A stretch of DNA of 27,352 nt from Coraliomargarita_B sp046540835 (GTDB lineage Bacteria > Verrucomicrobiota > Verrucomicrobiia > Opitutales > Coraliomargaritaceae): assembly GCA_046540835.1 (NCBI GenBank), contig JBKHEL010000034.1, positions 1 to 27,352 on the forward strand. The letters run 5' to 3'. The notes beneath the pieces are model-generated. The model was given only the letters and a program-made list of their open reading frames with translations. It did no database searches and had not been told where the DNA came from. The position numbers and the translations under genes are program-made. Positions 14,799 to 23,682 of the stretch are shown here, one piece after another (the stretch's first letter is position 1; the number at the start of each line of letters is the position of its first letter).

Positions 14799-15632
14799 AT
14801 GAACTCCTCTAAAAAAATGTGCGCGGCAGTGGGTTTCCCCCCGCCCTTGCTTGGGGCGGTTCCGCAGCGTTTGCCGATCCTGGAGGATGCGCCCGGGTGG
14901 ATCGCGCTTGAAAAGCCTTTCGGTGTGGGCACGCGCGCACACCCCTGGGATGACGGTGTGCCGGACCTGGATCAGGCGCTCAATGTCCAGTTGCAAGCAG
15001 GTAAGCCTGAGCTGAAGCGGCTTGGGCCCCGGCTTTTTGCCTCGATTTATTATTTGGATCCGCAGGTGGCCGGCATCGCGCTCTTCGCGAAAAACCACGA
15101 AGTCCGGGCCGATCTGCGCAATCGCTTTGGCTCCGGCGAGGGGACTTTCCGGTTCCGCTTTGTCGCCGGAGCTGCGCCCGGCGAAGCGGAAGCATTCGTT
15201 ATGGATGCGCCCCTGTTGCCGCACCGCACGAAGCCAAAGATGATCCCTTCGACAGCCAAGGGCAAAAAATGCCGGACCGTCTTCCGGCAGCTCGGCCGCG
15301 CGGGAAACTGGGCCTACTGGGAGGCTTGCTGCGGTTTTTTCCGGGCGCACCAGGTGCGGGCGCATGCCGCAGTTGCCGGGATTCCGGTGCTGGGCGATCA
15401 GCTCTACAGCGGACCGCCGGTGCCGATGCTTGGTGAGCTGCTTTCGCAGCGGAAGCGCCGCACTGGGAAGGACAAGCCTGCCTACCCGGATTTGCCGCTT
15501 CGGCTCTGCGGCGTGGAACTTCCGTCCGAGGAATCCGTCCTGCAGATCGCGTCGCCTCCGGATAAGCCTTTCGAGTTGTTGCTGAAGCGCTTGCAGCTCA
15601 ACGAAGCAAAGGATTCGGCTCCGGCAGAATAG
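14799..15632 (+). CDS. Divergent RluA-family RNA pseudouridine synthase
   Basis: From ATG 14799 the protein has 277 residues; GGA lies 6 bases before it. ATG 14784 is the alternative, but it stands nearly on the terminator. The family turns uridine into pseudouridine in rRNA or tRNA. The catalytic motif, normally HRLDxxTSG, reads YYLDPQVAG here, so the catalytic Asp is kept (Asp87) while His-Arg and Thr-Ser are lost. RAHQVRAHAAVAGIPVLGDQLYSG (starting at residue 182; normally RTHQIRVH...GDPLYG) supports the fold. There is no S4 domain. The first 30 residues are unlike the family. It may be an active enzyme with an altered binding loop or a moonlighting relative. The RNA target is unknown. It lies upstream of yajC in the same direction. 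Confidence 0.82.
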   Translation: MNSSKKMCAAVGFPPPLLGAVPQRLPILEDAPGWIALEKPFGVGTRAHPWDDGVPDLDQALNVQLQAGKPELKRLGPRLFASIYYLDPQVAGIALFAKNHEVRADLRNRFGSGEGTFRFRFVAGAAPGEAEAFVMDAPLLPHRTKPKMIPSTAKGKKCRTVFRQLGRAGNWAYWEACCGFFRAHQVRAHAAVAGIPVLGDQLYSGPPVPMLGELLSQRKRRTGKDKPAYPDLPLRLCGVELPSEESVLQIASPPDKPFELLLKRLQLNEAKDSAPAE

Positions 15633-15692
15633 GAACTTGCTATTTCAATCCGACTTCCTTTCCCTCTCCGGTTTTTCAACCCGTTAAACGCT

Positions 15693-16019
15693 ATGTCTCT
15701 TCCAGAAATTACAATGCTCTTTCCGCTTGCCCAAGGCTCGGCACCCGCCCCCGGTGGCGGCCTTGGCTCATTCCTGCCGATTATCCTGCTCTTTGTCGGG
15801 ATGTGGTTTCTGATCATCGCGCCGCAGCGCAAGCGGCAAAAGGCCCACGATAAAATGCTCTCGGAACTGAAGAGCGGCGATCAAATCATCACCAACGGAG
15901 GCATCCACGGCACGATTACGAACGTCAAAGACGACCGCTTCGTCGTGCGCATCGCCGACAATACGAAAGTCGAACTCGGAAAGACCTTTGTCGCGACGAA
16001 AGTCGAAAGCGAATCCTAA
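15693..16019 (+). CDS. yajC: Sec translocon accessory protein YajC
   Basis: The 108-residue protein has one membrane helix (about 26-43, SFLPIILLFVGMWFLIIAPQ) followed at once by the family mark PQRKRQKAHDKMLSELKSGD and a small beta domain (IITNGGIHGTITNVKDDRF). YajC associates with SecD and SecF at the SecYEG channel. It begins a tight run yajC-secDF-recJ, with 48 bases to secDF. The N-terminus before the helix is a little longer than in E. coli. Confidence 0.95.
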   Translation: MSLPEITMLFPLAQGSAPAPGGGLGSFLPIILLFVGMWFLIIAPQRKRQKAHDKMLSELKSGDQIITNGGIHGTITNVKDDRFVVRIADNTKVELGKTFVATKVESES

Positions 16020-16067
16020 GCGTTCTTCACGGAGCCAATCACCGCAAAGCCCCCCGCATCTCATCCC

Positions 16068-18614
16068 ATGTCAGGTAACATACTTTGGAAATTCCTGCTC
16101 ACGGCAGCCATCATCGCATGGTGTGTGCTGAGCATCACCCCGCTTCAGGACCGGCCCTTCGAGGACTATATCGTCGCACAGGTCACCGCAGAGGAAGCGG
16201 AGTTCAACGATGTGCTGGAGCGGGCGCAGGCCCGGGTCGAGGCCGGCGAGGCCCCCACGCTCTTCATCGCTCTGCGTGATCTCGGTGAGGAGGAAGAGAT
16301 CGACTACGCGAAGTTTTTCCCGCAGATCAATGTAGCGGACGTGGCCAACCGGAACAAGCGCAACGATATTCTCCTCAAGCACATCCTGCAGACGGCGAAG
16401 AGCCAGCTCCGCCTCGGGCTTGATCTCAAGGGCGGCGTCGGGGTCACGTTGAAGATCGACGAGCTGGCGCAGGCCCAGATGAGCCAGTTCGAGCAGGCAG
16501 AACAGCTCCAGAAAGCGATCAGCATCATGGCGGACCGTCTCGATGGGATGGGCGTTTCCGAGCCGATCATTCGCGCCCAGGGCGAGGACAGTATTGAGAT
16601 CCAGCTGGCTGGCCTCTCGACGCGTGAAAACCCGGAAGTCATTGACCAGGTGAAGAAGCCCGCCCGTCTCGAATTTCGCAGAGTCCACCCCGAGCTGAGG
16701 CCTGATTCGACTCCGGCGAGCGAGTCTCCCGTCGGCTACGAGGTATTGGCCGAAGAGATCGAAGACCGCGAAACCGGCCGGGTCTCCGAGCGCCGCCAGT
16801 TTGTCAAGATGATCCCTGAGGCGACTGGTGAGATCGTCAAAGATGCCTACGCTTCGCAGAGCCCCGCCGGGGGCTTCATGATCAATCTGGAAATGACCAG
16901 CGACGGGGCCGACGTCTTCCGCAAAGTGACCGAGCAGATGGTCGGCGAGCCGCTCGCCATCGTCCTCGATGGCAAGCTCTACTCTGCGCCGACGATCCAG
17001 GACGTGCTCTCGCGCAATGCTCAGATCACCGGAAGCTTTTCCCAGCGCGAAGCGATCGAACTCGCCAATGTTTTGAATAACCCGCTGGCGGTCGAGCTGC
17101 GGGTCGACCAGATGTATGAAGTCGGTCCGACCATGGCGGAAGATGCCCGGGCCAGTTCGGTCAACGCCGCGCAGTGGGGGGCGATTCTGGTGGTGCTCTT
17201 TATGCTCGGCTACTACTTCGTTGGCGGCGTCGTTGCGGTGATCTCGGCCTTCGTCAACGTGACCATCGTGCTCGGTGTGCTGGCCAGCCTCGGGGCCACG
17301 CTCACGCTGCCCGGCGTCGCTGCGCTCGTGCTGACTCTGGGGATGGGGGTCGACGCCAATATCCTCATTTTCGAGCGGATCCGGGAGGAACTGCGTGCGG
17401 GCAAGAGCATCCGCAATGCCACGATCGCCGGTTTTCAGAAGGTCACCTCGACCATCGTCGATGCCAACGTGACCACCCTGATCACCGCGACGATCCTCGT
17501 CTGGCTCGGCGCGGGTCCGGTCAAGGGCTTCGGGGTCACGCTCGCGATCGGGATTTGCGCGTCAATTTTCTGTGCACTGGTAGTCACGCGCTTCCTCGTC
17601 GACTTCCTCGTTCACCGGCTTGGCGTATCGAAGATTCTCGGCTTGAGCCTCTTCCCCGAGCGCAAGATCGATTTCTTCCAGTTCCGCAAGCCGGCCTTTG
17701 CTGCCTCCTGGCTGATTGTTTTGGCGGGTGTCGTGAGCATCGTGCTGCACCACGACAATATTCTTGGCAAGGACTTCACTGGCGGCGATGAGATGACGGT
17801 GAACTTCACAGAGCGCTTAGACACCAGTGAGATCATGGATGTGGTCGAAGCGCAGGAGCTGGGCGATGTGACGGGTCTTTACCAAACCCTCATCGGGGAG
17901 GACCGAGAGGTGTTGAAGCTACAGACGCCTTTCGGCGAGGCCCGTGACGTGCTGACTGTGCTGCAGGAGGCCTTTCCTGCGGCCGGGCTGGAAGAGGCCG
18001 GGATCAGCCAGATGGGGGCTTCCGTCTCGAAGAGTATCCAGTGGAATGCGCTGCTCTCGGTGCTCTGTGCCCTCGGGGGCATTCTTCTCTACGTCGCCTT
18101 CCGCTTTGAGGTCGGTTACGGCGTCGGAGCGGTCGTGGCGACGATACACGACGCACTCATGACGATCGGCATTTTTGTCCTCTGCGGCGAGCTGGGGCTC
18201 TTCGTCAGCGGGCAGTTCACCGCCCCGATGTTGGCGGCGATTCTCATGATCGTCGGCTACTCGATCAACGATACCATCGTCGTCTTCGACCGCATCCGCG
18301 AAGAACTGGAGCTCAACCCGGGGACCGATCTGCGCAACATTATCAACATGGCGATCAGCCGCGTGATCTCCCGCTCTTTGCTGACCAGCATCACCACGCT
18401 GCTGGCGGCGACGACGCTCTATGTCTTCGGCGCAGGGGTGATCAACGACTTCGCCTTCGTCTTTATCATCGGCATCCTGACCGGGACCTTCTCCTCCATC
18501 TTTATCGCGAGTCCCGTCTTCTTCTGGTGGCACAAGGGCGACCGCCGCCATGTCGAGGAGCGCGAACTCACGCCCAAGCGCTATGAATGGGAGAGTGCCA
18601 AAGAGGCTGGTTGA
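16068..18614 (+). CDS. secDF: Fused protein translocase subunit SecDF
   Basis: This 848-residue protein joins SecD and SecF, which are separate in E. coli and fused in several lineages. SecDF is an RND-type membrane protein that uses the proton gradient to help pull exported proteins into the periplasm. SecD marks are an N-terminal helix, LRLGLDLKGGVGVTLKI near 116, the P1-head region, and GVDANILIFERIREEL near 427. The SecF part starts at about 545, with DFTGGDEMTVNF near 570 and SINDTIVVFDRIREEL near 732. Each half has six predicted helices. The C-terminal RYEWESAKEAG tail ends only 12 bases before recJ. No Shine-Dalgarno sequence is seen. Confidence 0.97.
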   Translation: MSGNILWKFLLTAAIIAWCVLSITPLQDRPFEDYIVAQVTAEEAEFNDVLERAQARVEAGEAPTLFIALRDLGEEEEIDYAKFFPQINVADVANRNKRNDILLKHILQTAKSQLRLGLDLKGGVGVTLKIDELAQAQMSQFEQAEQLQKAISIMADRLDGMGVSEPIIRAQGEDSIEIQLAGLSTRENPEVIDQVKKPARLEFRRVHPELRPDSTPASESPVGYEVLAEEIEDRETGRVSERRQFVKMIPEATGEIVKDAYASQSPAGGFMINLEMTSDGADVFRKVTEQMVGEPLAIVLDGKLYSAPTIQDVLSRNAQITGSFSQREAIELANVLNNPLAVELRVDQMYEVGPTMAEDARASSVNAAQWGAILVVLFMLGYYFVGGVVAVISAFVNVTIVLGVLASLGATLTLPGVAALVLTLGMGVDANILIFERIREELRAGKSIRNATIAGFQKVTSTIVDANVTTLITATILVWLGAGPVKGFGVTLAIGICASIFCALVVTRFLVDFLVHRLGVSKILGLSLFPERKIDFFQFRKPAFAASWLIVLAGVVSIVLHHDNILGKDFTGGDEMTVNFTERLDTSEIMDVVEAQELGDVTGLYQTLIGEDREVLKLQTPFGEARDVLTVLQEAFPAAGLEEAGISQMGASVSKSIQWNALLSVLCALGGILLYVAFRFEVGYGVGAVVATIHDALMTIGIFVLCGELGLFVSGQFTAPMLAAILMIVGYSINDTIVVFDRIREELELNPGTDLRNIINMAISRVISRSLLTSITTLLAATTLYVFGAGVINDFAFVFIIGILTGTFSSIFIASPVFFWWHKGDRRHVEERELTPKRYEWESAKEAG

Positions 18615-18626
18615 CTCGTCGATCTG

Positions 18627-20339
18627 ATGCAGTGGAAGCAAACCGAGACGGACCGCCCCGCCGCAGAAAAAATCGCTTCGGCGCTTGGTATCTCCCAGGT
18701 CTGCGCAGGCATGCTCGCCCAGCGGGGCTTGGGTTCTCCGGAGGCGGCCGAAGACTTTCTCCGCCCCCGCCTCTCGCATCTGGACGATCCCTTCGCCCTG
18801 ACCGGGCTGAAGGCAGCCGTGCGCCGGATCGAGCGGGCCATTGAGGCCCGGGCACCGGTGGTCATCTTCGGGGACTACGATGTCGACGGGATCACCAGCA
18901 CTGTGCAGCTTGTGAGCATGCTGCGCCACTTCGGCCTGGAGCCTCGGTATTGCGTGCCCCGGCGGCTGGAGGAAGGCTACGGCCTAAGCCGCGGCGCGAT
19001 CGACCGGGTCTTTGACGGCGAACCGCCCGAGCTCTTTATTGCGCTGGATTGCGGGACCAATGCCCGGGAGCCGATCGCCTACCTGCGTGAGCTCGGTGTC
19101 GATGTGATCGTCGTCGACCACCACCAGGCCAAGGCGGCCCTGCCGGAGGACGTGACCCTCGTCAATCCGCACGTGCTCGATGCGCCGACCGCGCCCTGGC
19201 GCCACCTTTGCACCGCCGGCCTAGTCTTCAAGCTGCTTCACGGGCTCTTGAAGAACCGCCGGGCCGCCGGAGACCCGCGCGTCGAGGACATTCAGTTAAA
19301 AGAATTTTTGGACCTGGTCGCTCTGGGCACGGTAGCCGATCTGGTGCCTCTGCACCACGAGAACCGCATCCTCTCCTGGTATGGGCTCCAGCATCTGCGT
19401 GCAAACGGGCGGGCGGGCATCCGCGCACTTGCTGAAATCAGCGGGATCGATTCGGGGCAGGAGATGTCGAGCAGCGATATTTCCTTCAAGCTGGGCCCGC
19501 GCATCAACGCCTGTGGCCGCATCGCCGATGCGGCCCTGCCGATCAAACTCCTGCTGGGACAGGAGGATCAGGCCTGCCGCGAGATGGCCCGCGAACTGGA
19601 TGCCTACAACAAGGAGCGGCAGGCGATTGAACGCAGGATCACCCGCGCGGCCGAGGCGCAGGCGCAGCGGGACTTCGCCGATGCGCCCGGCGTCGTCCTC
19701 TTCGGCGGAGACTGGCACCCCGGCGTTGTTGGTATCGTGGCGAGCCGGGTGAGCCGCCGCCTGCACAAGCCCTGCGTGGTGCTCGGAGCGGAGGGGTCGC
19801 TTGCAAAGGGCTCCGGCCGGAGCGTCTCCGATGTCAACCTCGTCGAGCTCTTCCAGTGCTGTGATCACCTCCTCGACCATTGGGGTGGGCACCCCATGGC
19901 CGCCGGTGTGGCACTGCCCAGGGAAAACGTGGAGGCCTTTACAAAATGCTTTACCGCAAACCTCCGGCGCCTCTATCCGGAAGGCCTGCCCGAGCCTTCG
20001 CTCAAGCTGGATGCCTGGCTTGAACCGGACGAGCTGGACGAAGCCCTCCTCGCCGAGCTGGAGCGCCTCCACCCATTTGGTCAGGGCAACTATGAGCCCG
20101 TTTTCGGCCTCCGGGGCATCCGCCTGGCCGAGCCGACTATCCCCTTCGCCGGGTCCAACCAGCGTTTCTGCTTGCCCCAGAGCAATGGGCGCAAGCTCTC
20201 CGGGATCGCCTGGCGGCTCCCCGAGCCCCTGCCCGTCGGCCCGGCACTCGACATGGCCGTGCGCTTCGCCTGGAATTGTTGGCGGGGCCGCCGCACCCCC
20301 CAGCTCACGCTCGTCGACTGGAAGCTTGCCGAGGGGTAG
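18627..20339 (+). CDS. recJ: Single-stranded-DNA-specific 5'-3' exonuclease RecJ
   Basis: The 570-residue protein belongs to the DHH phosphoesterase superfamily and degrades single-stranded DNA in recombination and repair. The metal-binding motifs are complete: DYDVDG (83-88), DCG (141-143), DHH (164-166), the D of LVALGTVAD further on, and the DHHA1 motif GSGRSV (about 395) with GGHPMAAG (about 420). The C-terminal OB fold follows. Length is typical. It starts 12 bases after secDF in what appears to be one operon. It converges with katG, stops 4 bases apart, with no terminator visible between them. Confidence 0.96.
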   Translation: MQWKQTETDRPAAEKIASALGISQVCAGMLAQRGLGSPEAAEDFLRPRLSHLDDPFALTGLKAAVRRIERAIEARAPVVIFGDYDVDGITSTVQLVSMLRHFGLEPRYCVPRRLEEGYGLSRGAIDRVFDGEPPELFIALDCGTNAREPIAYLRELGVDVIVVDHHQAKAALPEDVTLVNPHVLDAPTAPWRHLCTAGLVFKLLHGLLKNRRAAGDPRVEDIQLKEFLDLVALGTVADLVPLHHENRILSWYGLQHLRANGRAGIRALAEISGIDSGQEMSSSDISFKLGPRINACGRIADAALPIKLLLGQEDQACREMARELDAYNKERQAIERRITRAAEAQAQRDFADAPGVVLFGGDWHPGVVGIVASRVSRRLHKPCVVLGAEGSLAKGSGRSVSDVNLVELFQCCDHLLDHWGGHPMAAGVALPRENVEAFTKCFTANLRRLYPEGLPEPSLKLDAWLEPDELDEALLAELERLHPFGQGNYEPVFGLRGIRLAEPTIPFAGSNQRFCLPQSNGRKLSGIAWRLPEPLPVGPALDMAVRFAWNCWRGRRTPQLTLVDWKLAEG

Positions 20340-20343
20340 GATA

Positions 20344-22560
20344 TTACGACTGCGGTGTGCGGCCCGCTTCCATGACCTTGGTCCAGGCCGCGACAAAGTC
20401 GCGGACAAACTTCCCCTGATTGTCGTCCTGCGCGTAGACCTCTGCATAGGAGCGCAGGATGGAGTTCGAGCCGAAGACCAGGTCCACCCGGGTGGCGGTC
20501 CACTTGAGCTCGCCGCTCCGGCGCTCGCGCATCTCGTAGAGATTCGAGCCGACAGGGTGCCAGGTCAGGGCGGGGTCGGTCAAATTGACGAAGAAGTCGT
20601 TGGTCAACTCACCGACGCGCCGGGTCAACACGCCGTGTGGGCTGCCCCCGTAATTGGTGCCGAGCACACGCATGCCGCCGACCAGCACGGTCATCTCGTG
20701 GGCGGTGAGTCCGAGCAATTGGGTGCGGTCGAGCAGGAGTTCTTCCGGCTGCACGGCGTAATCTTTCTTCTGCCAGTTGCGGTAGCCGTCATGGATGGGT
20801 TCGAGCGGTTCGAAGGAGTCCACGTCGGTCATCTCCTGCGTGGCGTCGCCGCGGCCGGGCGTAAAGGGCACTTCGAGCTCATAGCCGGCTGCCTTGGCGG
20901 CCTGCTCGATGCCGACGTTACCGGCCAGCACGATCAGATCGGCCAGGCTGGCTCCTGTCTCCGAGGCGATCGGTGCCAGGGCATCCAGGACGCGGGCGAG
21001 GCGCTCCGGTTCGTTGCCCTCCCAGTCTTTTTGCGGGCTCAGGCGTATGCGGGTGCCGTTGGCTCCACCGCGCAGATCGGAGCCGCGGAAGGTCCGGGCG
21101 CTGTCCCAGGCGGTGGCGACCAGCTCGCTGATGCTGAGCCCGGTCGCGGCGATCTTCGATTTGGCCTCGGCGACCGGGTAGTCGGTGTTCCCTGCGGGGA
21201 CGGGGTCCTGCCAGATCAAATCTTCGCTCGGGACGAAGGGGCCGATGTAGCGATCCTTGGGGCCGAGGTCGCGGTGGGTGAGCTTGAACCAGGCGCGGGC
21301 AAAGGTCTCGGAGAAATAGGCCGGGTCTTTATAGAACTTTTCGGAAATTTTGCGGTATTCCGGATCCATCTTCATGGCCATGTCGGCATCGGTCATGATC
21401 GGGTTGTAGCGGATCGAGGGGTCCTCCACATCGACGGGCTTGTCTTCCTCCTTCATGTCGATGGGCTCCCACTGCCAGGCACCGGCAGGGCTCTTTTTCA
21501 GCTCCCATTCGTGGTTGAGCAGAAGCTCGAAATAGCCGTTGTCCCACTTCGTGGGGTGCGTCGTCCAGGCTCCTTCGATGCCGCTGGACATGGTGTCGCG
21601 TCCGATGCCGCGCTTCTTATTGATCCAGCCGAGGCCCTGTGCCTCGATCTCTTCCGCTTCGGGGTCAGGGCCGAGGTCCTCGGCCCTGCCGTTTCCATGG
21701 CATTTGCCGACGGTGTGACCGCCCGCAGTGAGGGCCACAGTTTCTTCGTCGTTCATCGCCATCCGCTCAAAGGTCACGCGGACGTGCGCCGCCGTCTTCA
21801 GCGGATCGGGCTGGCCGTTGACGCCCTCGGGATTGACGTAGATCAGCCCCATCTGCACGGCAGCGAGCGGGTTTTCCATTGTCTCGGCCTGTTCGACGTC
21901 CCCGTAGCGGTTATCACTGGGGGCCAGCCACTCTTTTTCGCTGCCCCAGTAAATATCTTTTTCAGGATGCCAGATGTCTTCGCGCCCGAAGGCGAAACCG
22001 TAGGTTTCCAGCCCCATCGACTCGTAGGCAACGGTGCCGGCATAGACCAGTAGGTCAGCCCAGCTGAGTTTGTTGCCGTATTTTTTCTTGATCGGCCAAA
22101 GCAGGCGGCGGGCCTTGTCGAGGTTGACATTATCCGGCCAGGAATTAAGGGGGGCAAAGCGTTGATTGCCCGTGCCTGCGCCGCCACGCCCGTCGGCGAT
22201 CCGGTAGGTGCCGGCGGCGTGCCAGGAGAGACGGATCATCAGGCCGCCGTAGTGGCCCCAGTCGGCTGGCCACCAGTCCTGACTGTCTGTCATGAAGTCG
22301 TGGAGGTCTTTGCGGAGGGCTTCGTAGTCGAGTTCCTTGACCGCTTCGCGGTAGTCGAAGTTCTCCCCCATAGGATTCACCTTGGTGTCGTGTTGGTGCA
22401 GAATATCGAGATTCAGCGTTTTCGGCCACCAGTCCATGTTGGGGTCGCCGGATGTCGTGTTCGCTCCGTGCATGACGGGGCACTTGCCTGAGTTGGCGGG
22501 CGCCGGTGTTTCGTGAGGGAAGGGGCATTTGCCGCTGCTTGGTTCGGATGAATCGCTCAT
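20344..22560 (-). CDS. katG: Bifunctional catalase-peroxidase KatG
   Basis: The 738-residue haem enzyme breaks down hydrogen peroxide. The distal site Arg110, Trp113, His114 is in LMIRLSWHAAGTYR. The proximal haem ligand His282 is in TAGGHTVGK. The residues for the Met-Tyr-Trp adduct that gives catalase activity are present: Trp113, Tyr241 (LIYVNPEG) and Met267 (FERMAMND). The C-terminal half is the usual degenerate duplicate. Length is normal. The N-terminus KCPFPHETPAPANSGKCPVM is typical and cytosolic. It is divergent from an OxyR-type gene with a matching operator in between, so peroxide induction is very likely. Confidence 0.98.
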   Translation of the reverse strand: MSDSSEPSSGKCPFPHETPAPANSGKCPVMHGANTTSGDPNMDWWPKTLNLDILHQHDTKVNPMGENFDYREAVKELDYEALRKDLHDFMTDSQDWWPADWGHYGGLMIRLSWHAAGTYRIADGRGGAGTGNQRFAPLNSWPDNVNLDKARRLLWPIKKKYGNKLSWADLLVYAGTVAYESMGLETYGFAFGREDIWHPEKDIYWGSEKEWLAPSDNRYGDVEQAETMENPLAAVQMGLIYVNPEGVNGQPDPLKTAAHVRVTFERMAMNDEETVALTAGGHTVGKCHGNGRAEDLGPDPEAEEIEAQGLGWINKKRGIGRDTMSSGIEGAWTTHPTKWDNGYFELLLNHEWELKKSPAGAWQWEPIDMKEEDKPVDVEDPSIRYNPIMTDADMAMKMDPEYRKISEKFYKDPAYFSETFARAWFKLTHRDLGPKDRYIGPFVPSEDLIWQDPVPAGNTDYPVAEAKSKIAATGLSISELVATAWDSARTFRGSDLRGGANGTRIRLSPQKDWEGNEPERLARVLDALAPIASETGASLADLIVLAGNVGIEQAAKAAGYELEVPFTPGRGDATQEMTDVDSFEPLEPIHDGYRNWQKKDYAVQPEELLLDRTQLLGLTAHEMTVLVGGMRVLGTNYGGSPHGVLTRRVGELTNDFFVNLTDPALTWHPVGSNLYEMRERRSGELKWTATRVDLVFGSNSILRSYAEVYAQDDNQGKFVRDFVAAWTKVMEAGRTPQS

Positions 22561-22655
22561 GGTTTTTGATTTGAAGGGTTTTTGATCTCTGTGCAGCTGC
22601 GGCAGGTCACCCCCTGCGCGCTCGACTGACTGAACTGTAACGAAGGGCGGAGTCT

Positions 22656-22661
22656 ATCATG
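22656..22661 (-). promoter_or_regulatory. Tentative -10 element of katG
   Basis: On the minus strand CATGAT (22661-22656) matches four of six consensus bases, about 40 bases downstream of the OxyR box. No good -35 is seen at the proper distance, as is usual for OxyR-activated promoters. Confidence 0.25.
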
Positions 22662-22700
22662 CCTGATTTAATAAGGGAAATACTTTATTTTTAATGACTG

Positions 22701-22715
22701 ATAGGTATTACCTAT
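22701..22715. promoter_or_regulatory. OxyR-type operator (ATAG-N7-CTAT)
   Basis: The 15 bases ATAGGTATTACCTAT fit the known OxyR element ATAGnTnnnAnCTAT at every defined position and are a near-perfect dyad. The element lies between katG and the oxyR gene, 4 bases before the oxyR start codon. The second element expected one turn away toward katG (22679-22693) is poorly conserved. A likely oxyR -10, TTTAAT at 22690-22695, would place the RNA start inside the box, fitting self-repression. Confidence 0.75.
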
Positions 22716-22719
22716 ATAA

Positions 22720-23610
22720 ATGGACTTGCCCAGAATACGTTACTTCCTGGAGGTTGCCCGGCAGAAAAACTTCAGTCGCGCGGCCGAGGTTTGCTTCATC
22801 TCACAGCCCTCGCTCAGCCAGCAGATCAAGAAGCTGGAAGAGGAAGTGGGGGGCGCACTGTTTCTTCGCTCGCGCTCGAAAGTGAGTTTGTCGCCGCTTG
22901 GAGCATCCTTTCTGAAACACGCCCAGGCAATTATGTCCGAGGTGGCGACGGCGGAGGAGTTTGTCGCGGAGACAAAGAATGAGACGGGACGGACTTTGCG
23001 CTTCGGTGCGATTCCGACAATTGCGCCTTATCTGATCCCCGGGATTTTTCAGGCGATCCGGAAGGCTTACCCGAAGGCCAGACTCGAACTGGTCGAGAAG
23101 CAAACCGACCCGCTGATTGAATCGTTGCGTCTGGGCGAGATTGATTTCGCACTATTGAGCCCCCCTCTACCTGTGGATCTTGATTTGGACTCGCTCTTGT
23201 TGGCTGAGGATGAGCTCCTCCTGACCTTACCGGCAGGGCATCCTCTGTGTGCGCAGGATCCCATTGACATAGCGGCGATTCAAGAGGCGAAAATTATTTT
23301 ATTGGAAGGCTCGCACTGTCTTTCCCAGCAAACGGCCGCGTTTTGTGAGGAAGTCGGCCTGCGGGCCGACGTGGAGATCCGGGGCGCCCAGATCGACACA
23401 CTCCTTTGTTTGGTCGAGGCCGGCTTCGGGCTGACCTTAACACCCCGGATCGCAGCACGGGCCAATTCCCACCGGCGCCTGGTTTTTCGCTCCCTCAGGC
23501 CGATGCCCTGCCACCGTGAGCTGGTCATTTATTGGCTGCCGCGGCAGGTCATGTCCGGGTTTATGCGGCATGCGATCGACCTGTTTGAGCACAGCATTTC
23601 CAGTCGGTAA
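22720..23610 (+). CDS. oxyR: OxyR-type peroxide-sensing LysR regulator
   Basis: The 296-residue LysR protein has a winged helix-turn-helix at 1-60 (FSRAAEVCFISQPSLSQQIK) and an effector domain from about 92. Within the effector domain, EGSHCLSQQTAAFC (196-209) holds Cys200 and Cys209, spaced exactly like Cys199 and Cys208 of E. coli OxyR. Those two form the peroxide-sensing disulfide. Divergence from katG and the OxyR box between them agree. The start MDLPRIRYFLEVA is the standard LysR N-terminus. The leader is very short, possibly 20 bases or less, and has no Shine-Dalgarno sequence. Activation of katG and self-repression are inferred from the family. Confidence 0.92.
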   Translation: MDLPRIRYFLEVARQKNFSRAAEVCFISQPSLSQQIKKLEEEVGGALFLRSRSKVSLSPLGASFLKHAQAIMSEVATAEEFVAETKNETGRTLRFGAIPTIAPYLIPGIFQAIRKAYPKARLELVEKQTDPLIESLRLGEIDFALLSPPLPVDLDLDSLLLAEDELLLTLPAGHPLCAQDPIDIAAIQEAKIILLEGSHCLSQQTAAFCEEVGLRADVEIRGAQIDTLLCLVEAGFGLTLTPRIAARANSHRRLVFRSLRPMPCHRELVIYWLPRQVMSGFMRHAIDLFEHSISSR

Positions 23611-23650
23611 CCTGCAATTTCGCTCGGGCGGCTCAGCTTGGTTGACGGAG

Positions 23651-23682
23651 CATAGACTTTTTCGCAAACTTGCGGGTCTATG
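23651..23682 (+). promoter_or_regulatory. Hairpin enclosing the pdxJ start codon
   Basis: CATAGAC (23651-23657) pairs perfectly with GTCTATG (23676-23682), and inside it CGCAA (23663-23667) pairs with TTGCG (23670-23674). The pdxJ ATG (23680-23682) is the end of the outer stem. In mRNA this would hide the start codon and the upstream GCGGG; as DNA it could be an operator. Structure seen, role inferred. Confidence 0.5.

Noticed and set aside
19801..22053. 750-codon open frame on the plus strand
   Set aside because: It starts within recJ in another frame and runs antisense through katG. Both real genes have full catalytic motifs, so this is a composition artefact.
22694..22885. Short open frame starting before oxyR as an upstream peptide
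   Set aside because: It overlaps oxyR in another frame, and its start lies beside the likely promoter, so it is probably not even transcribed in full.
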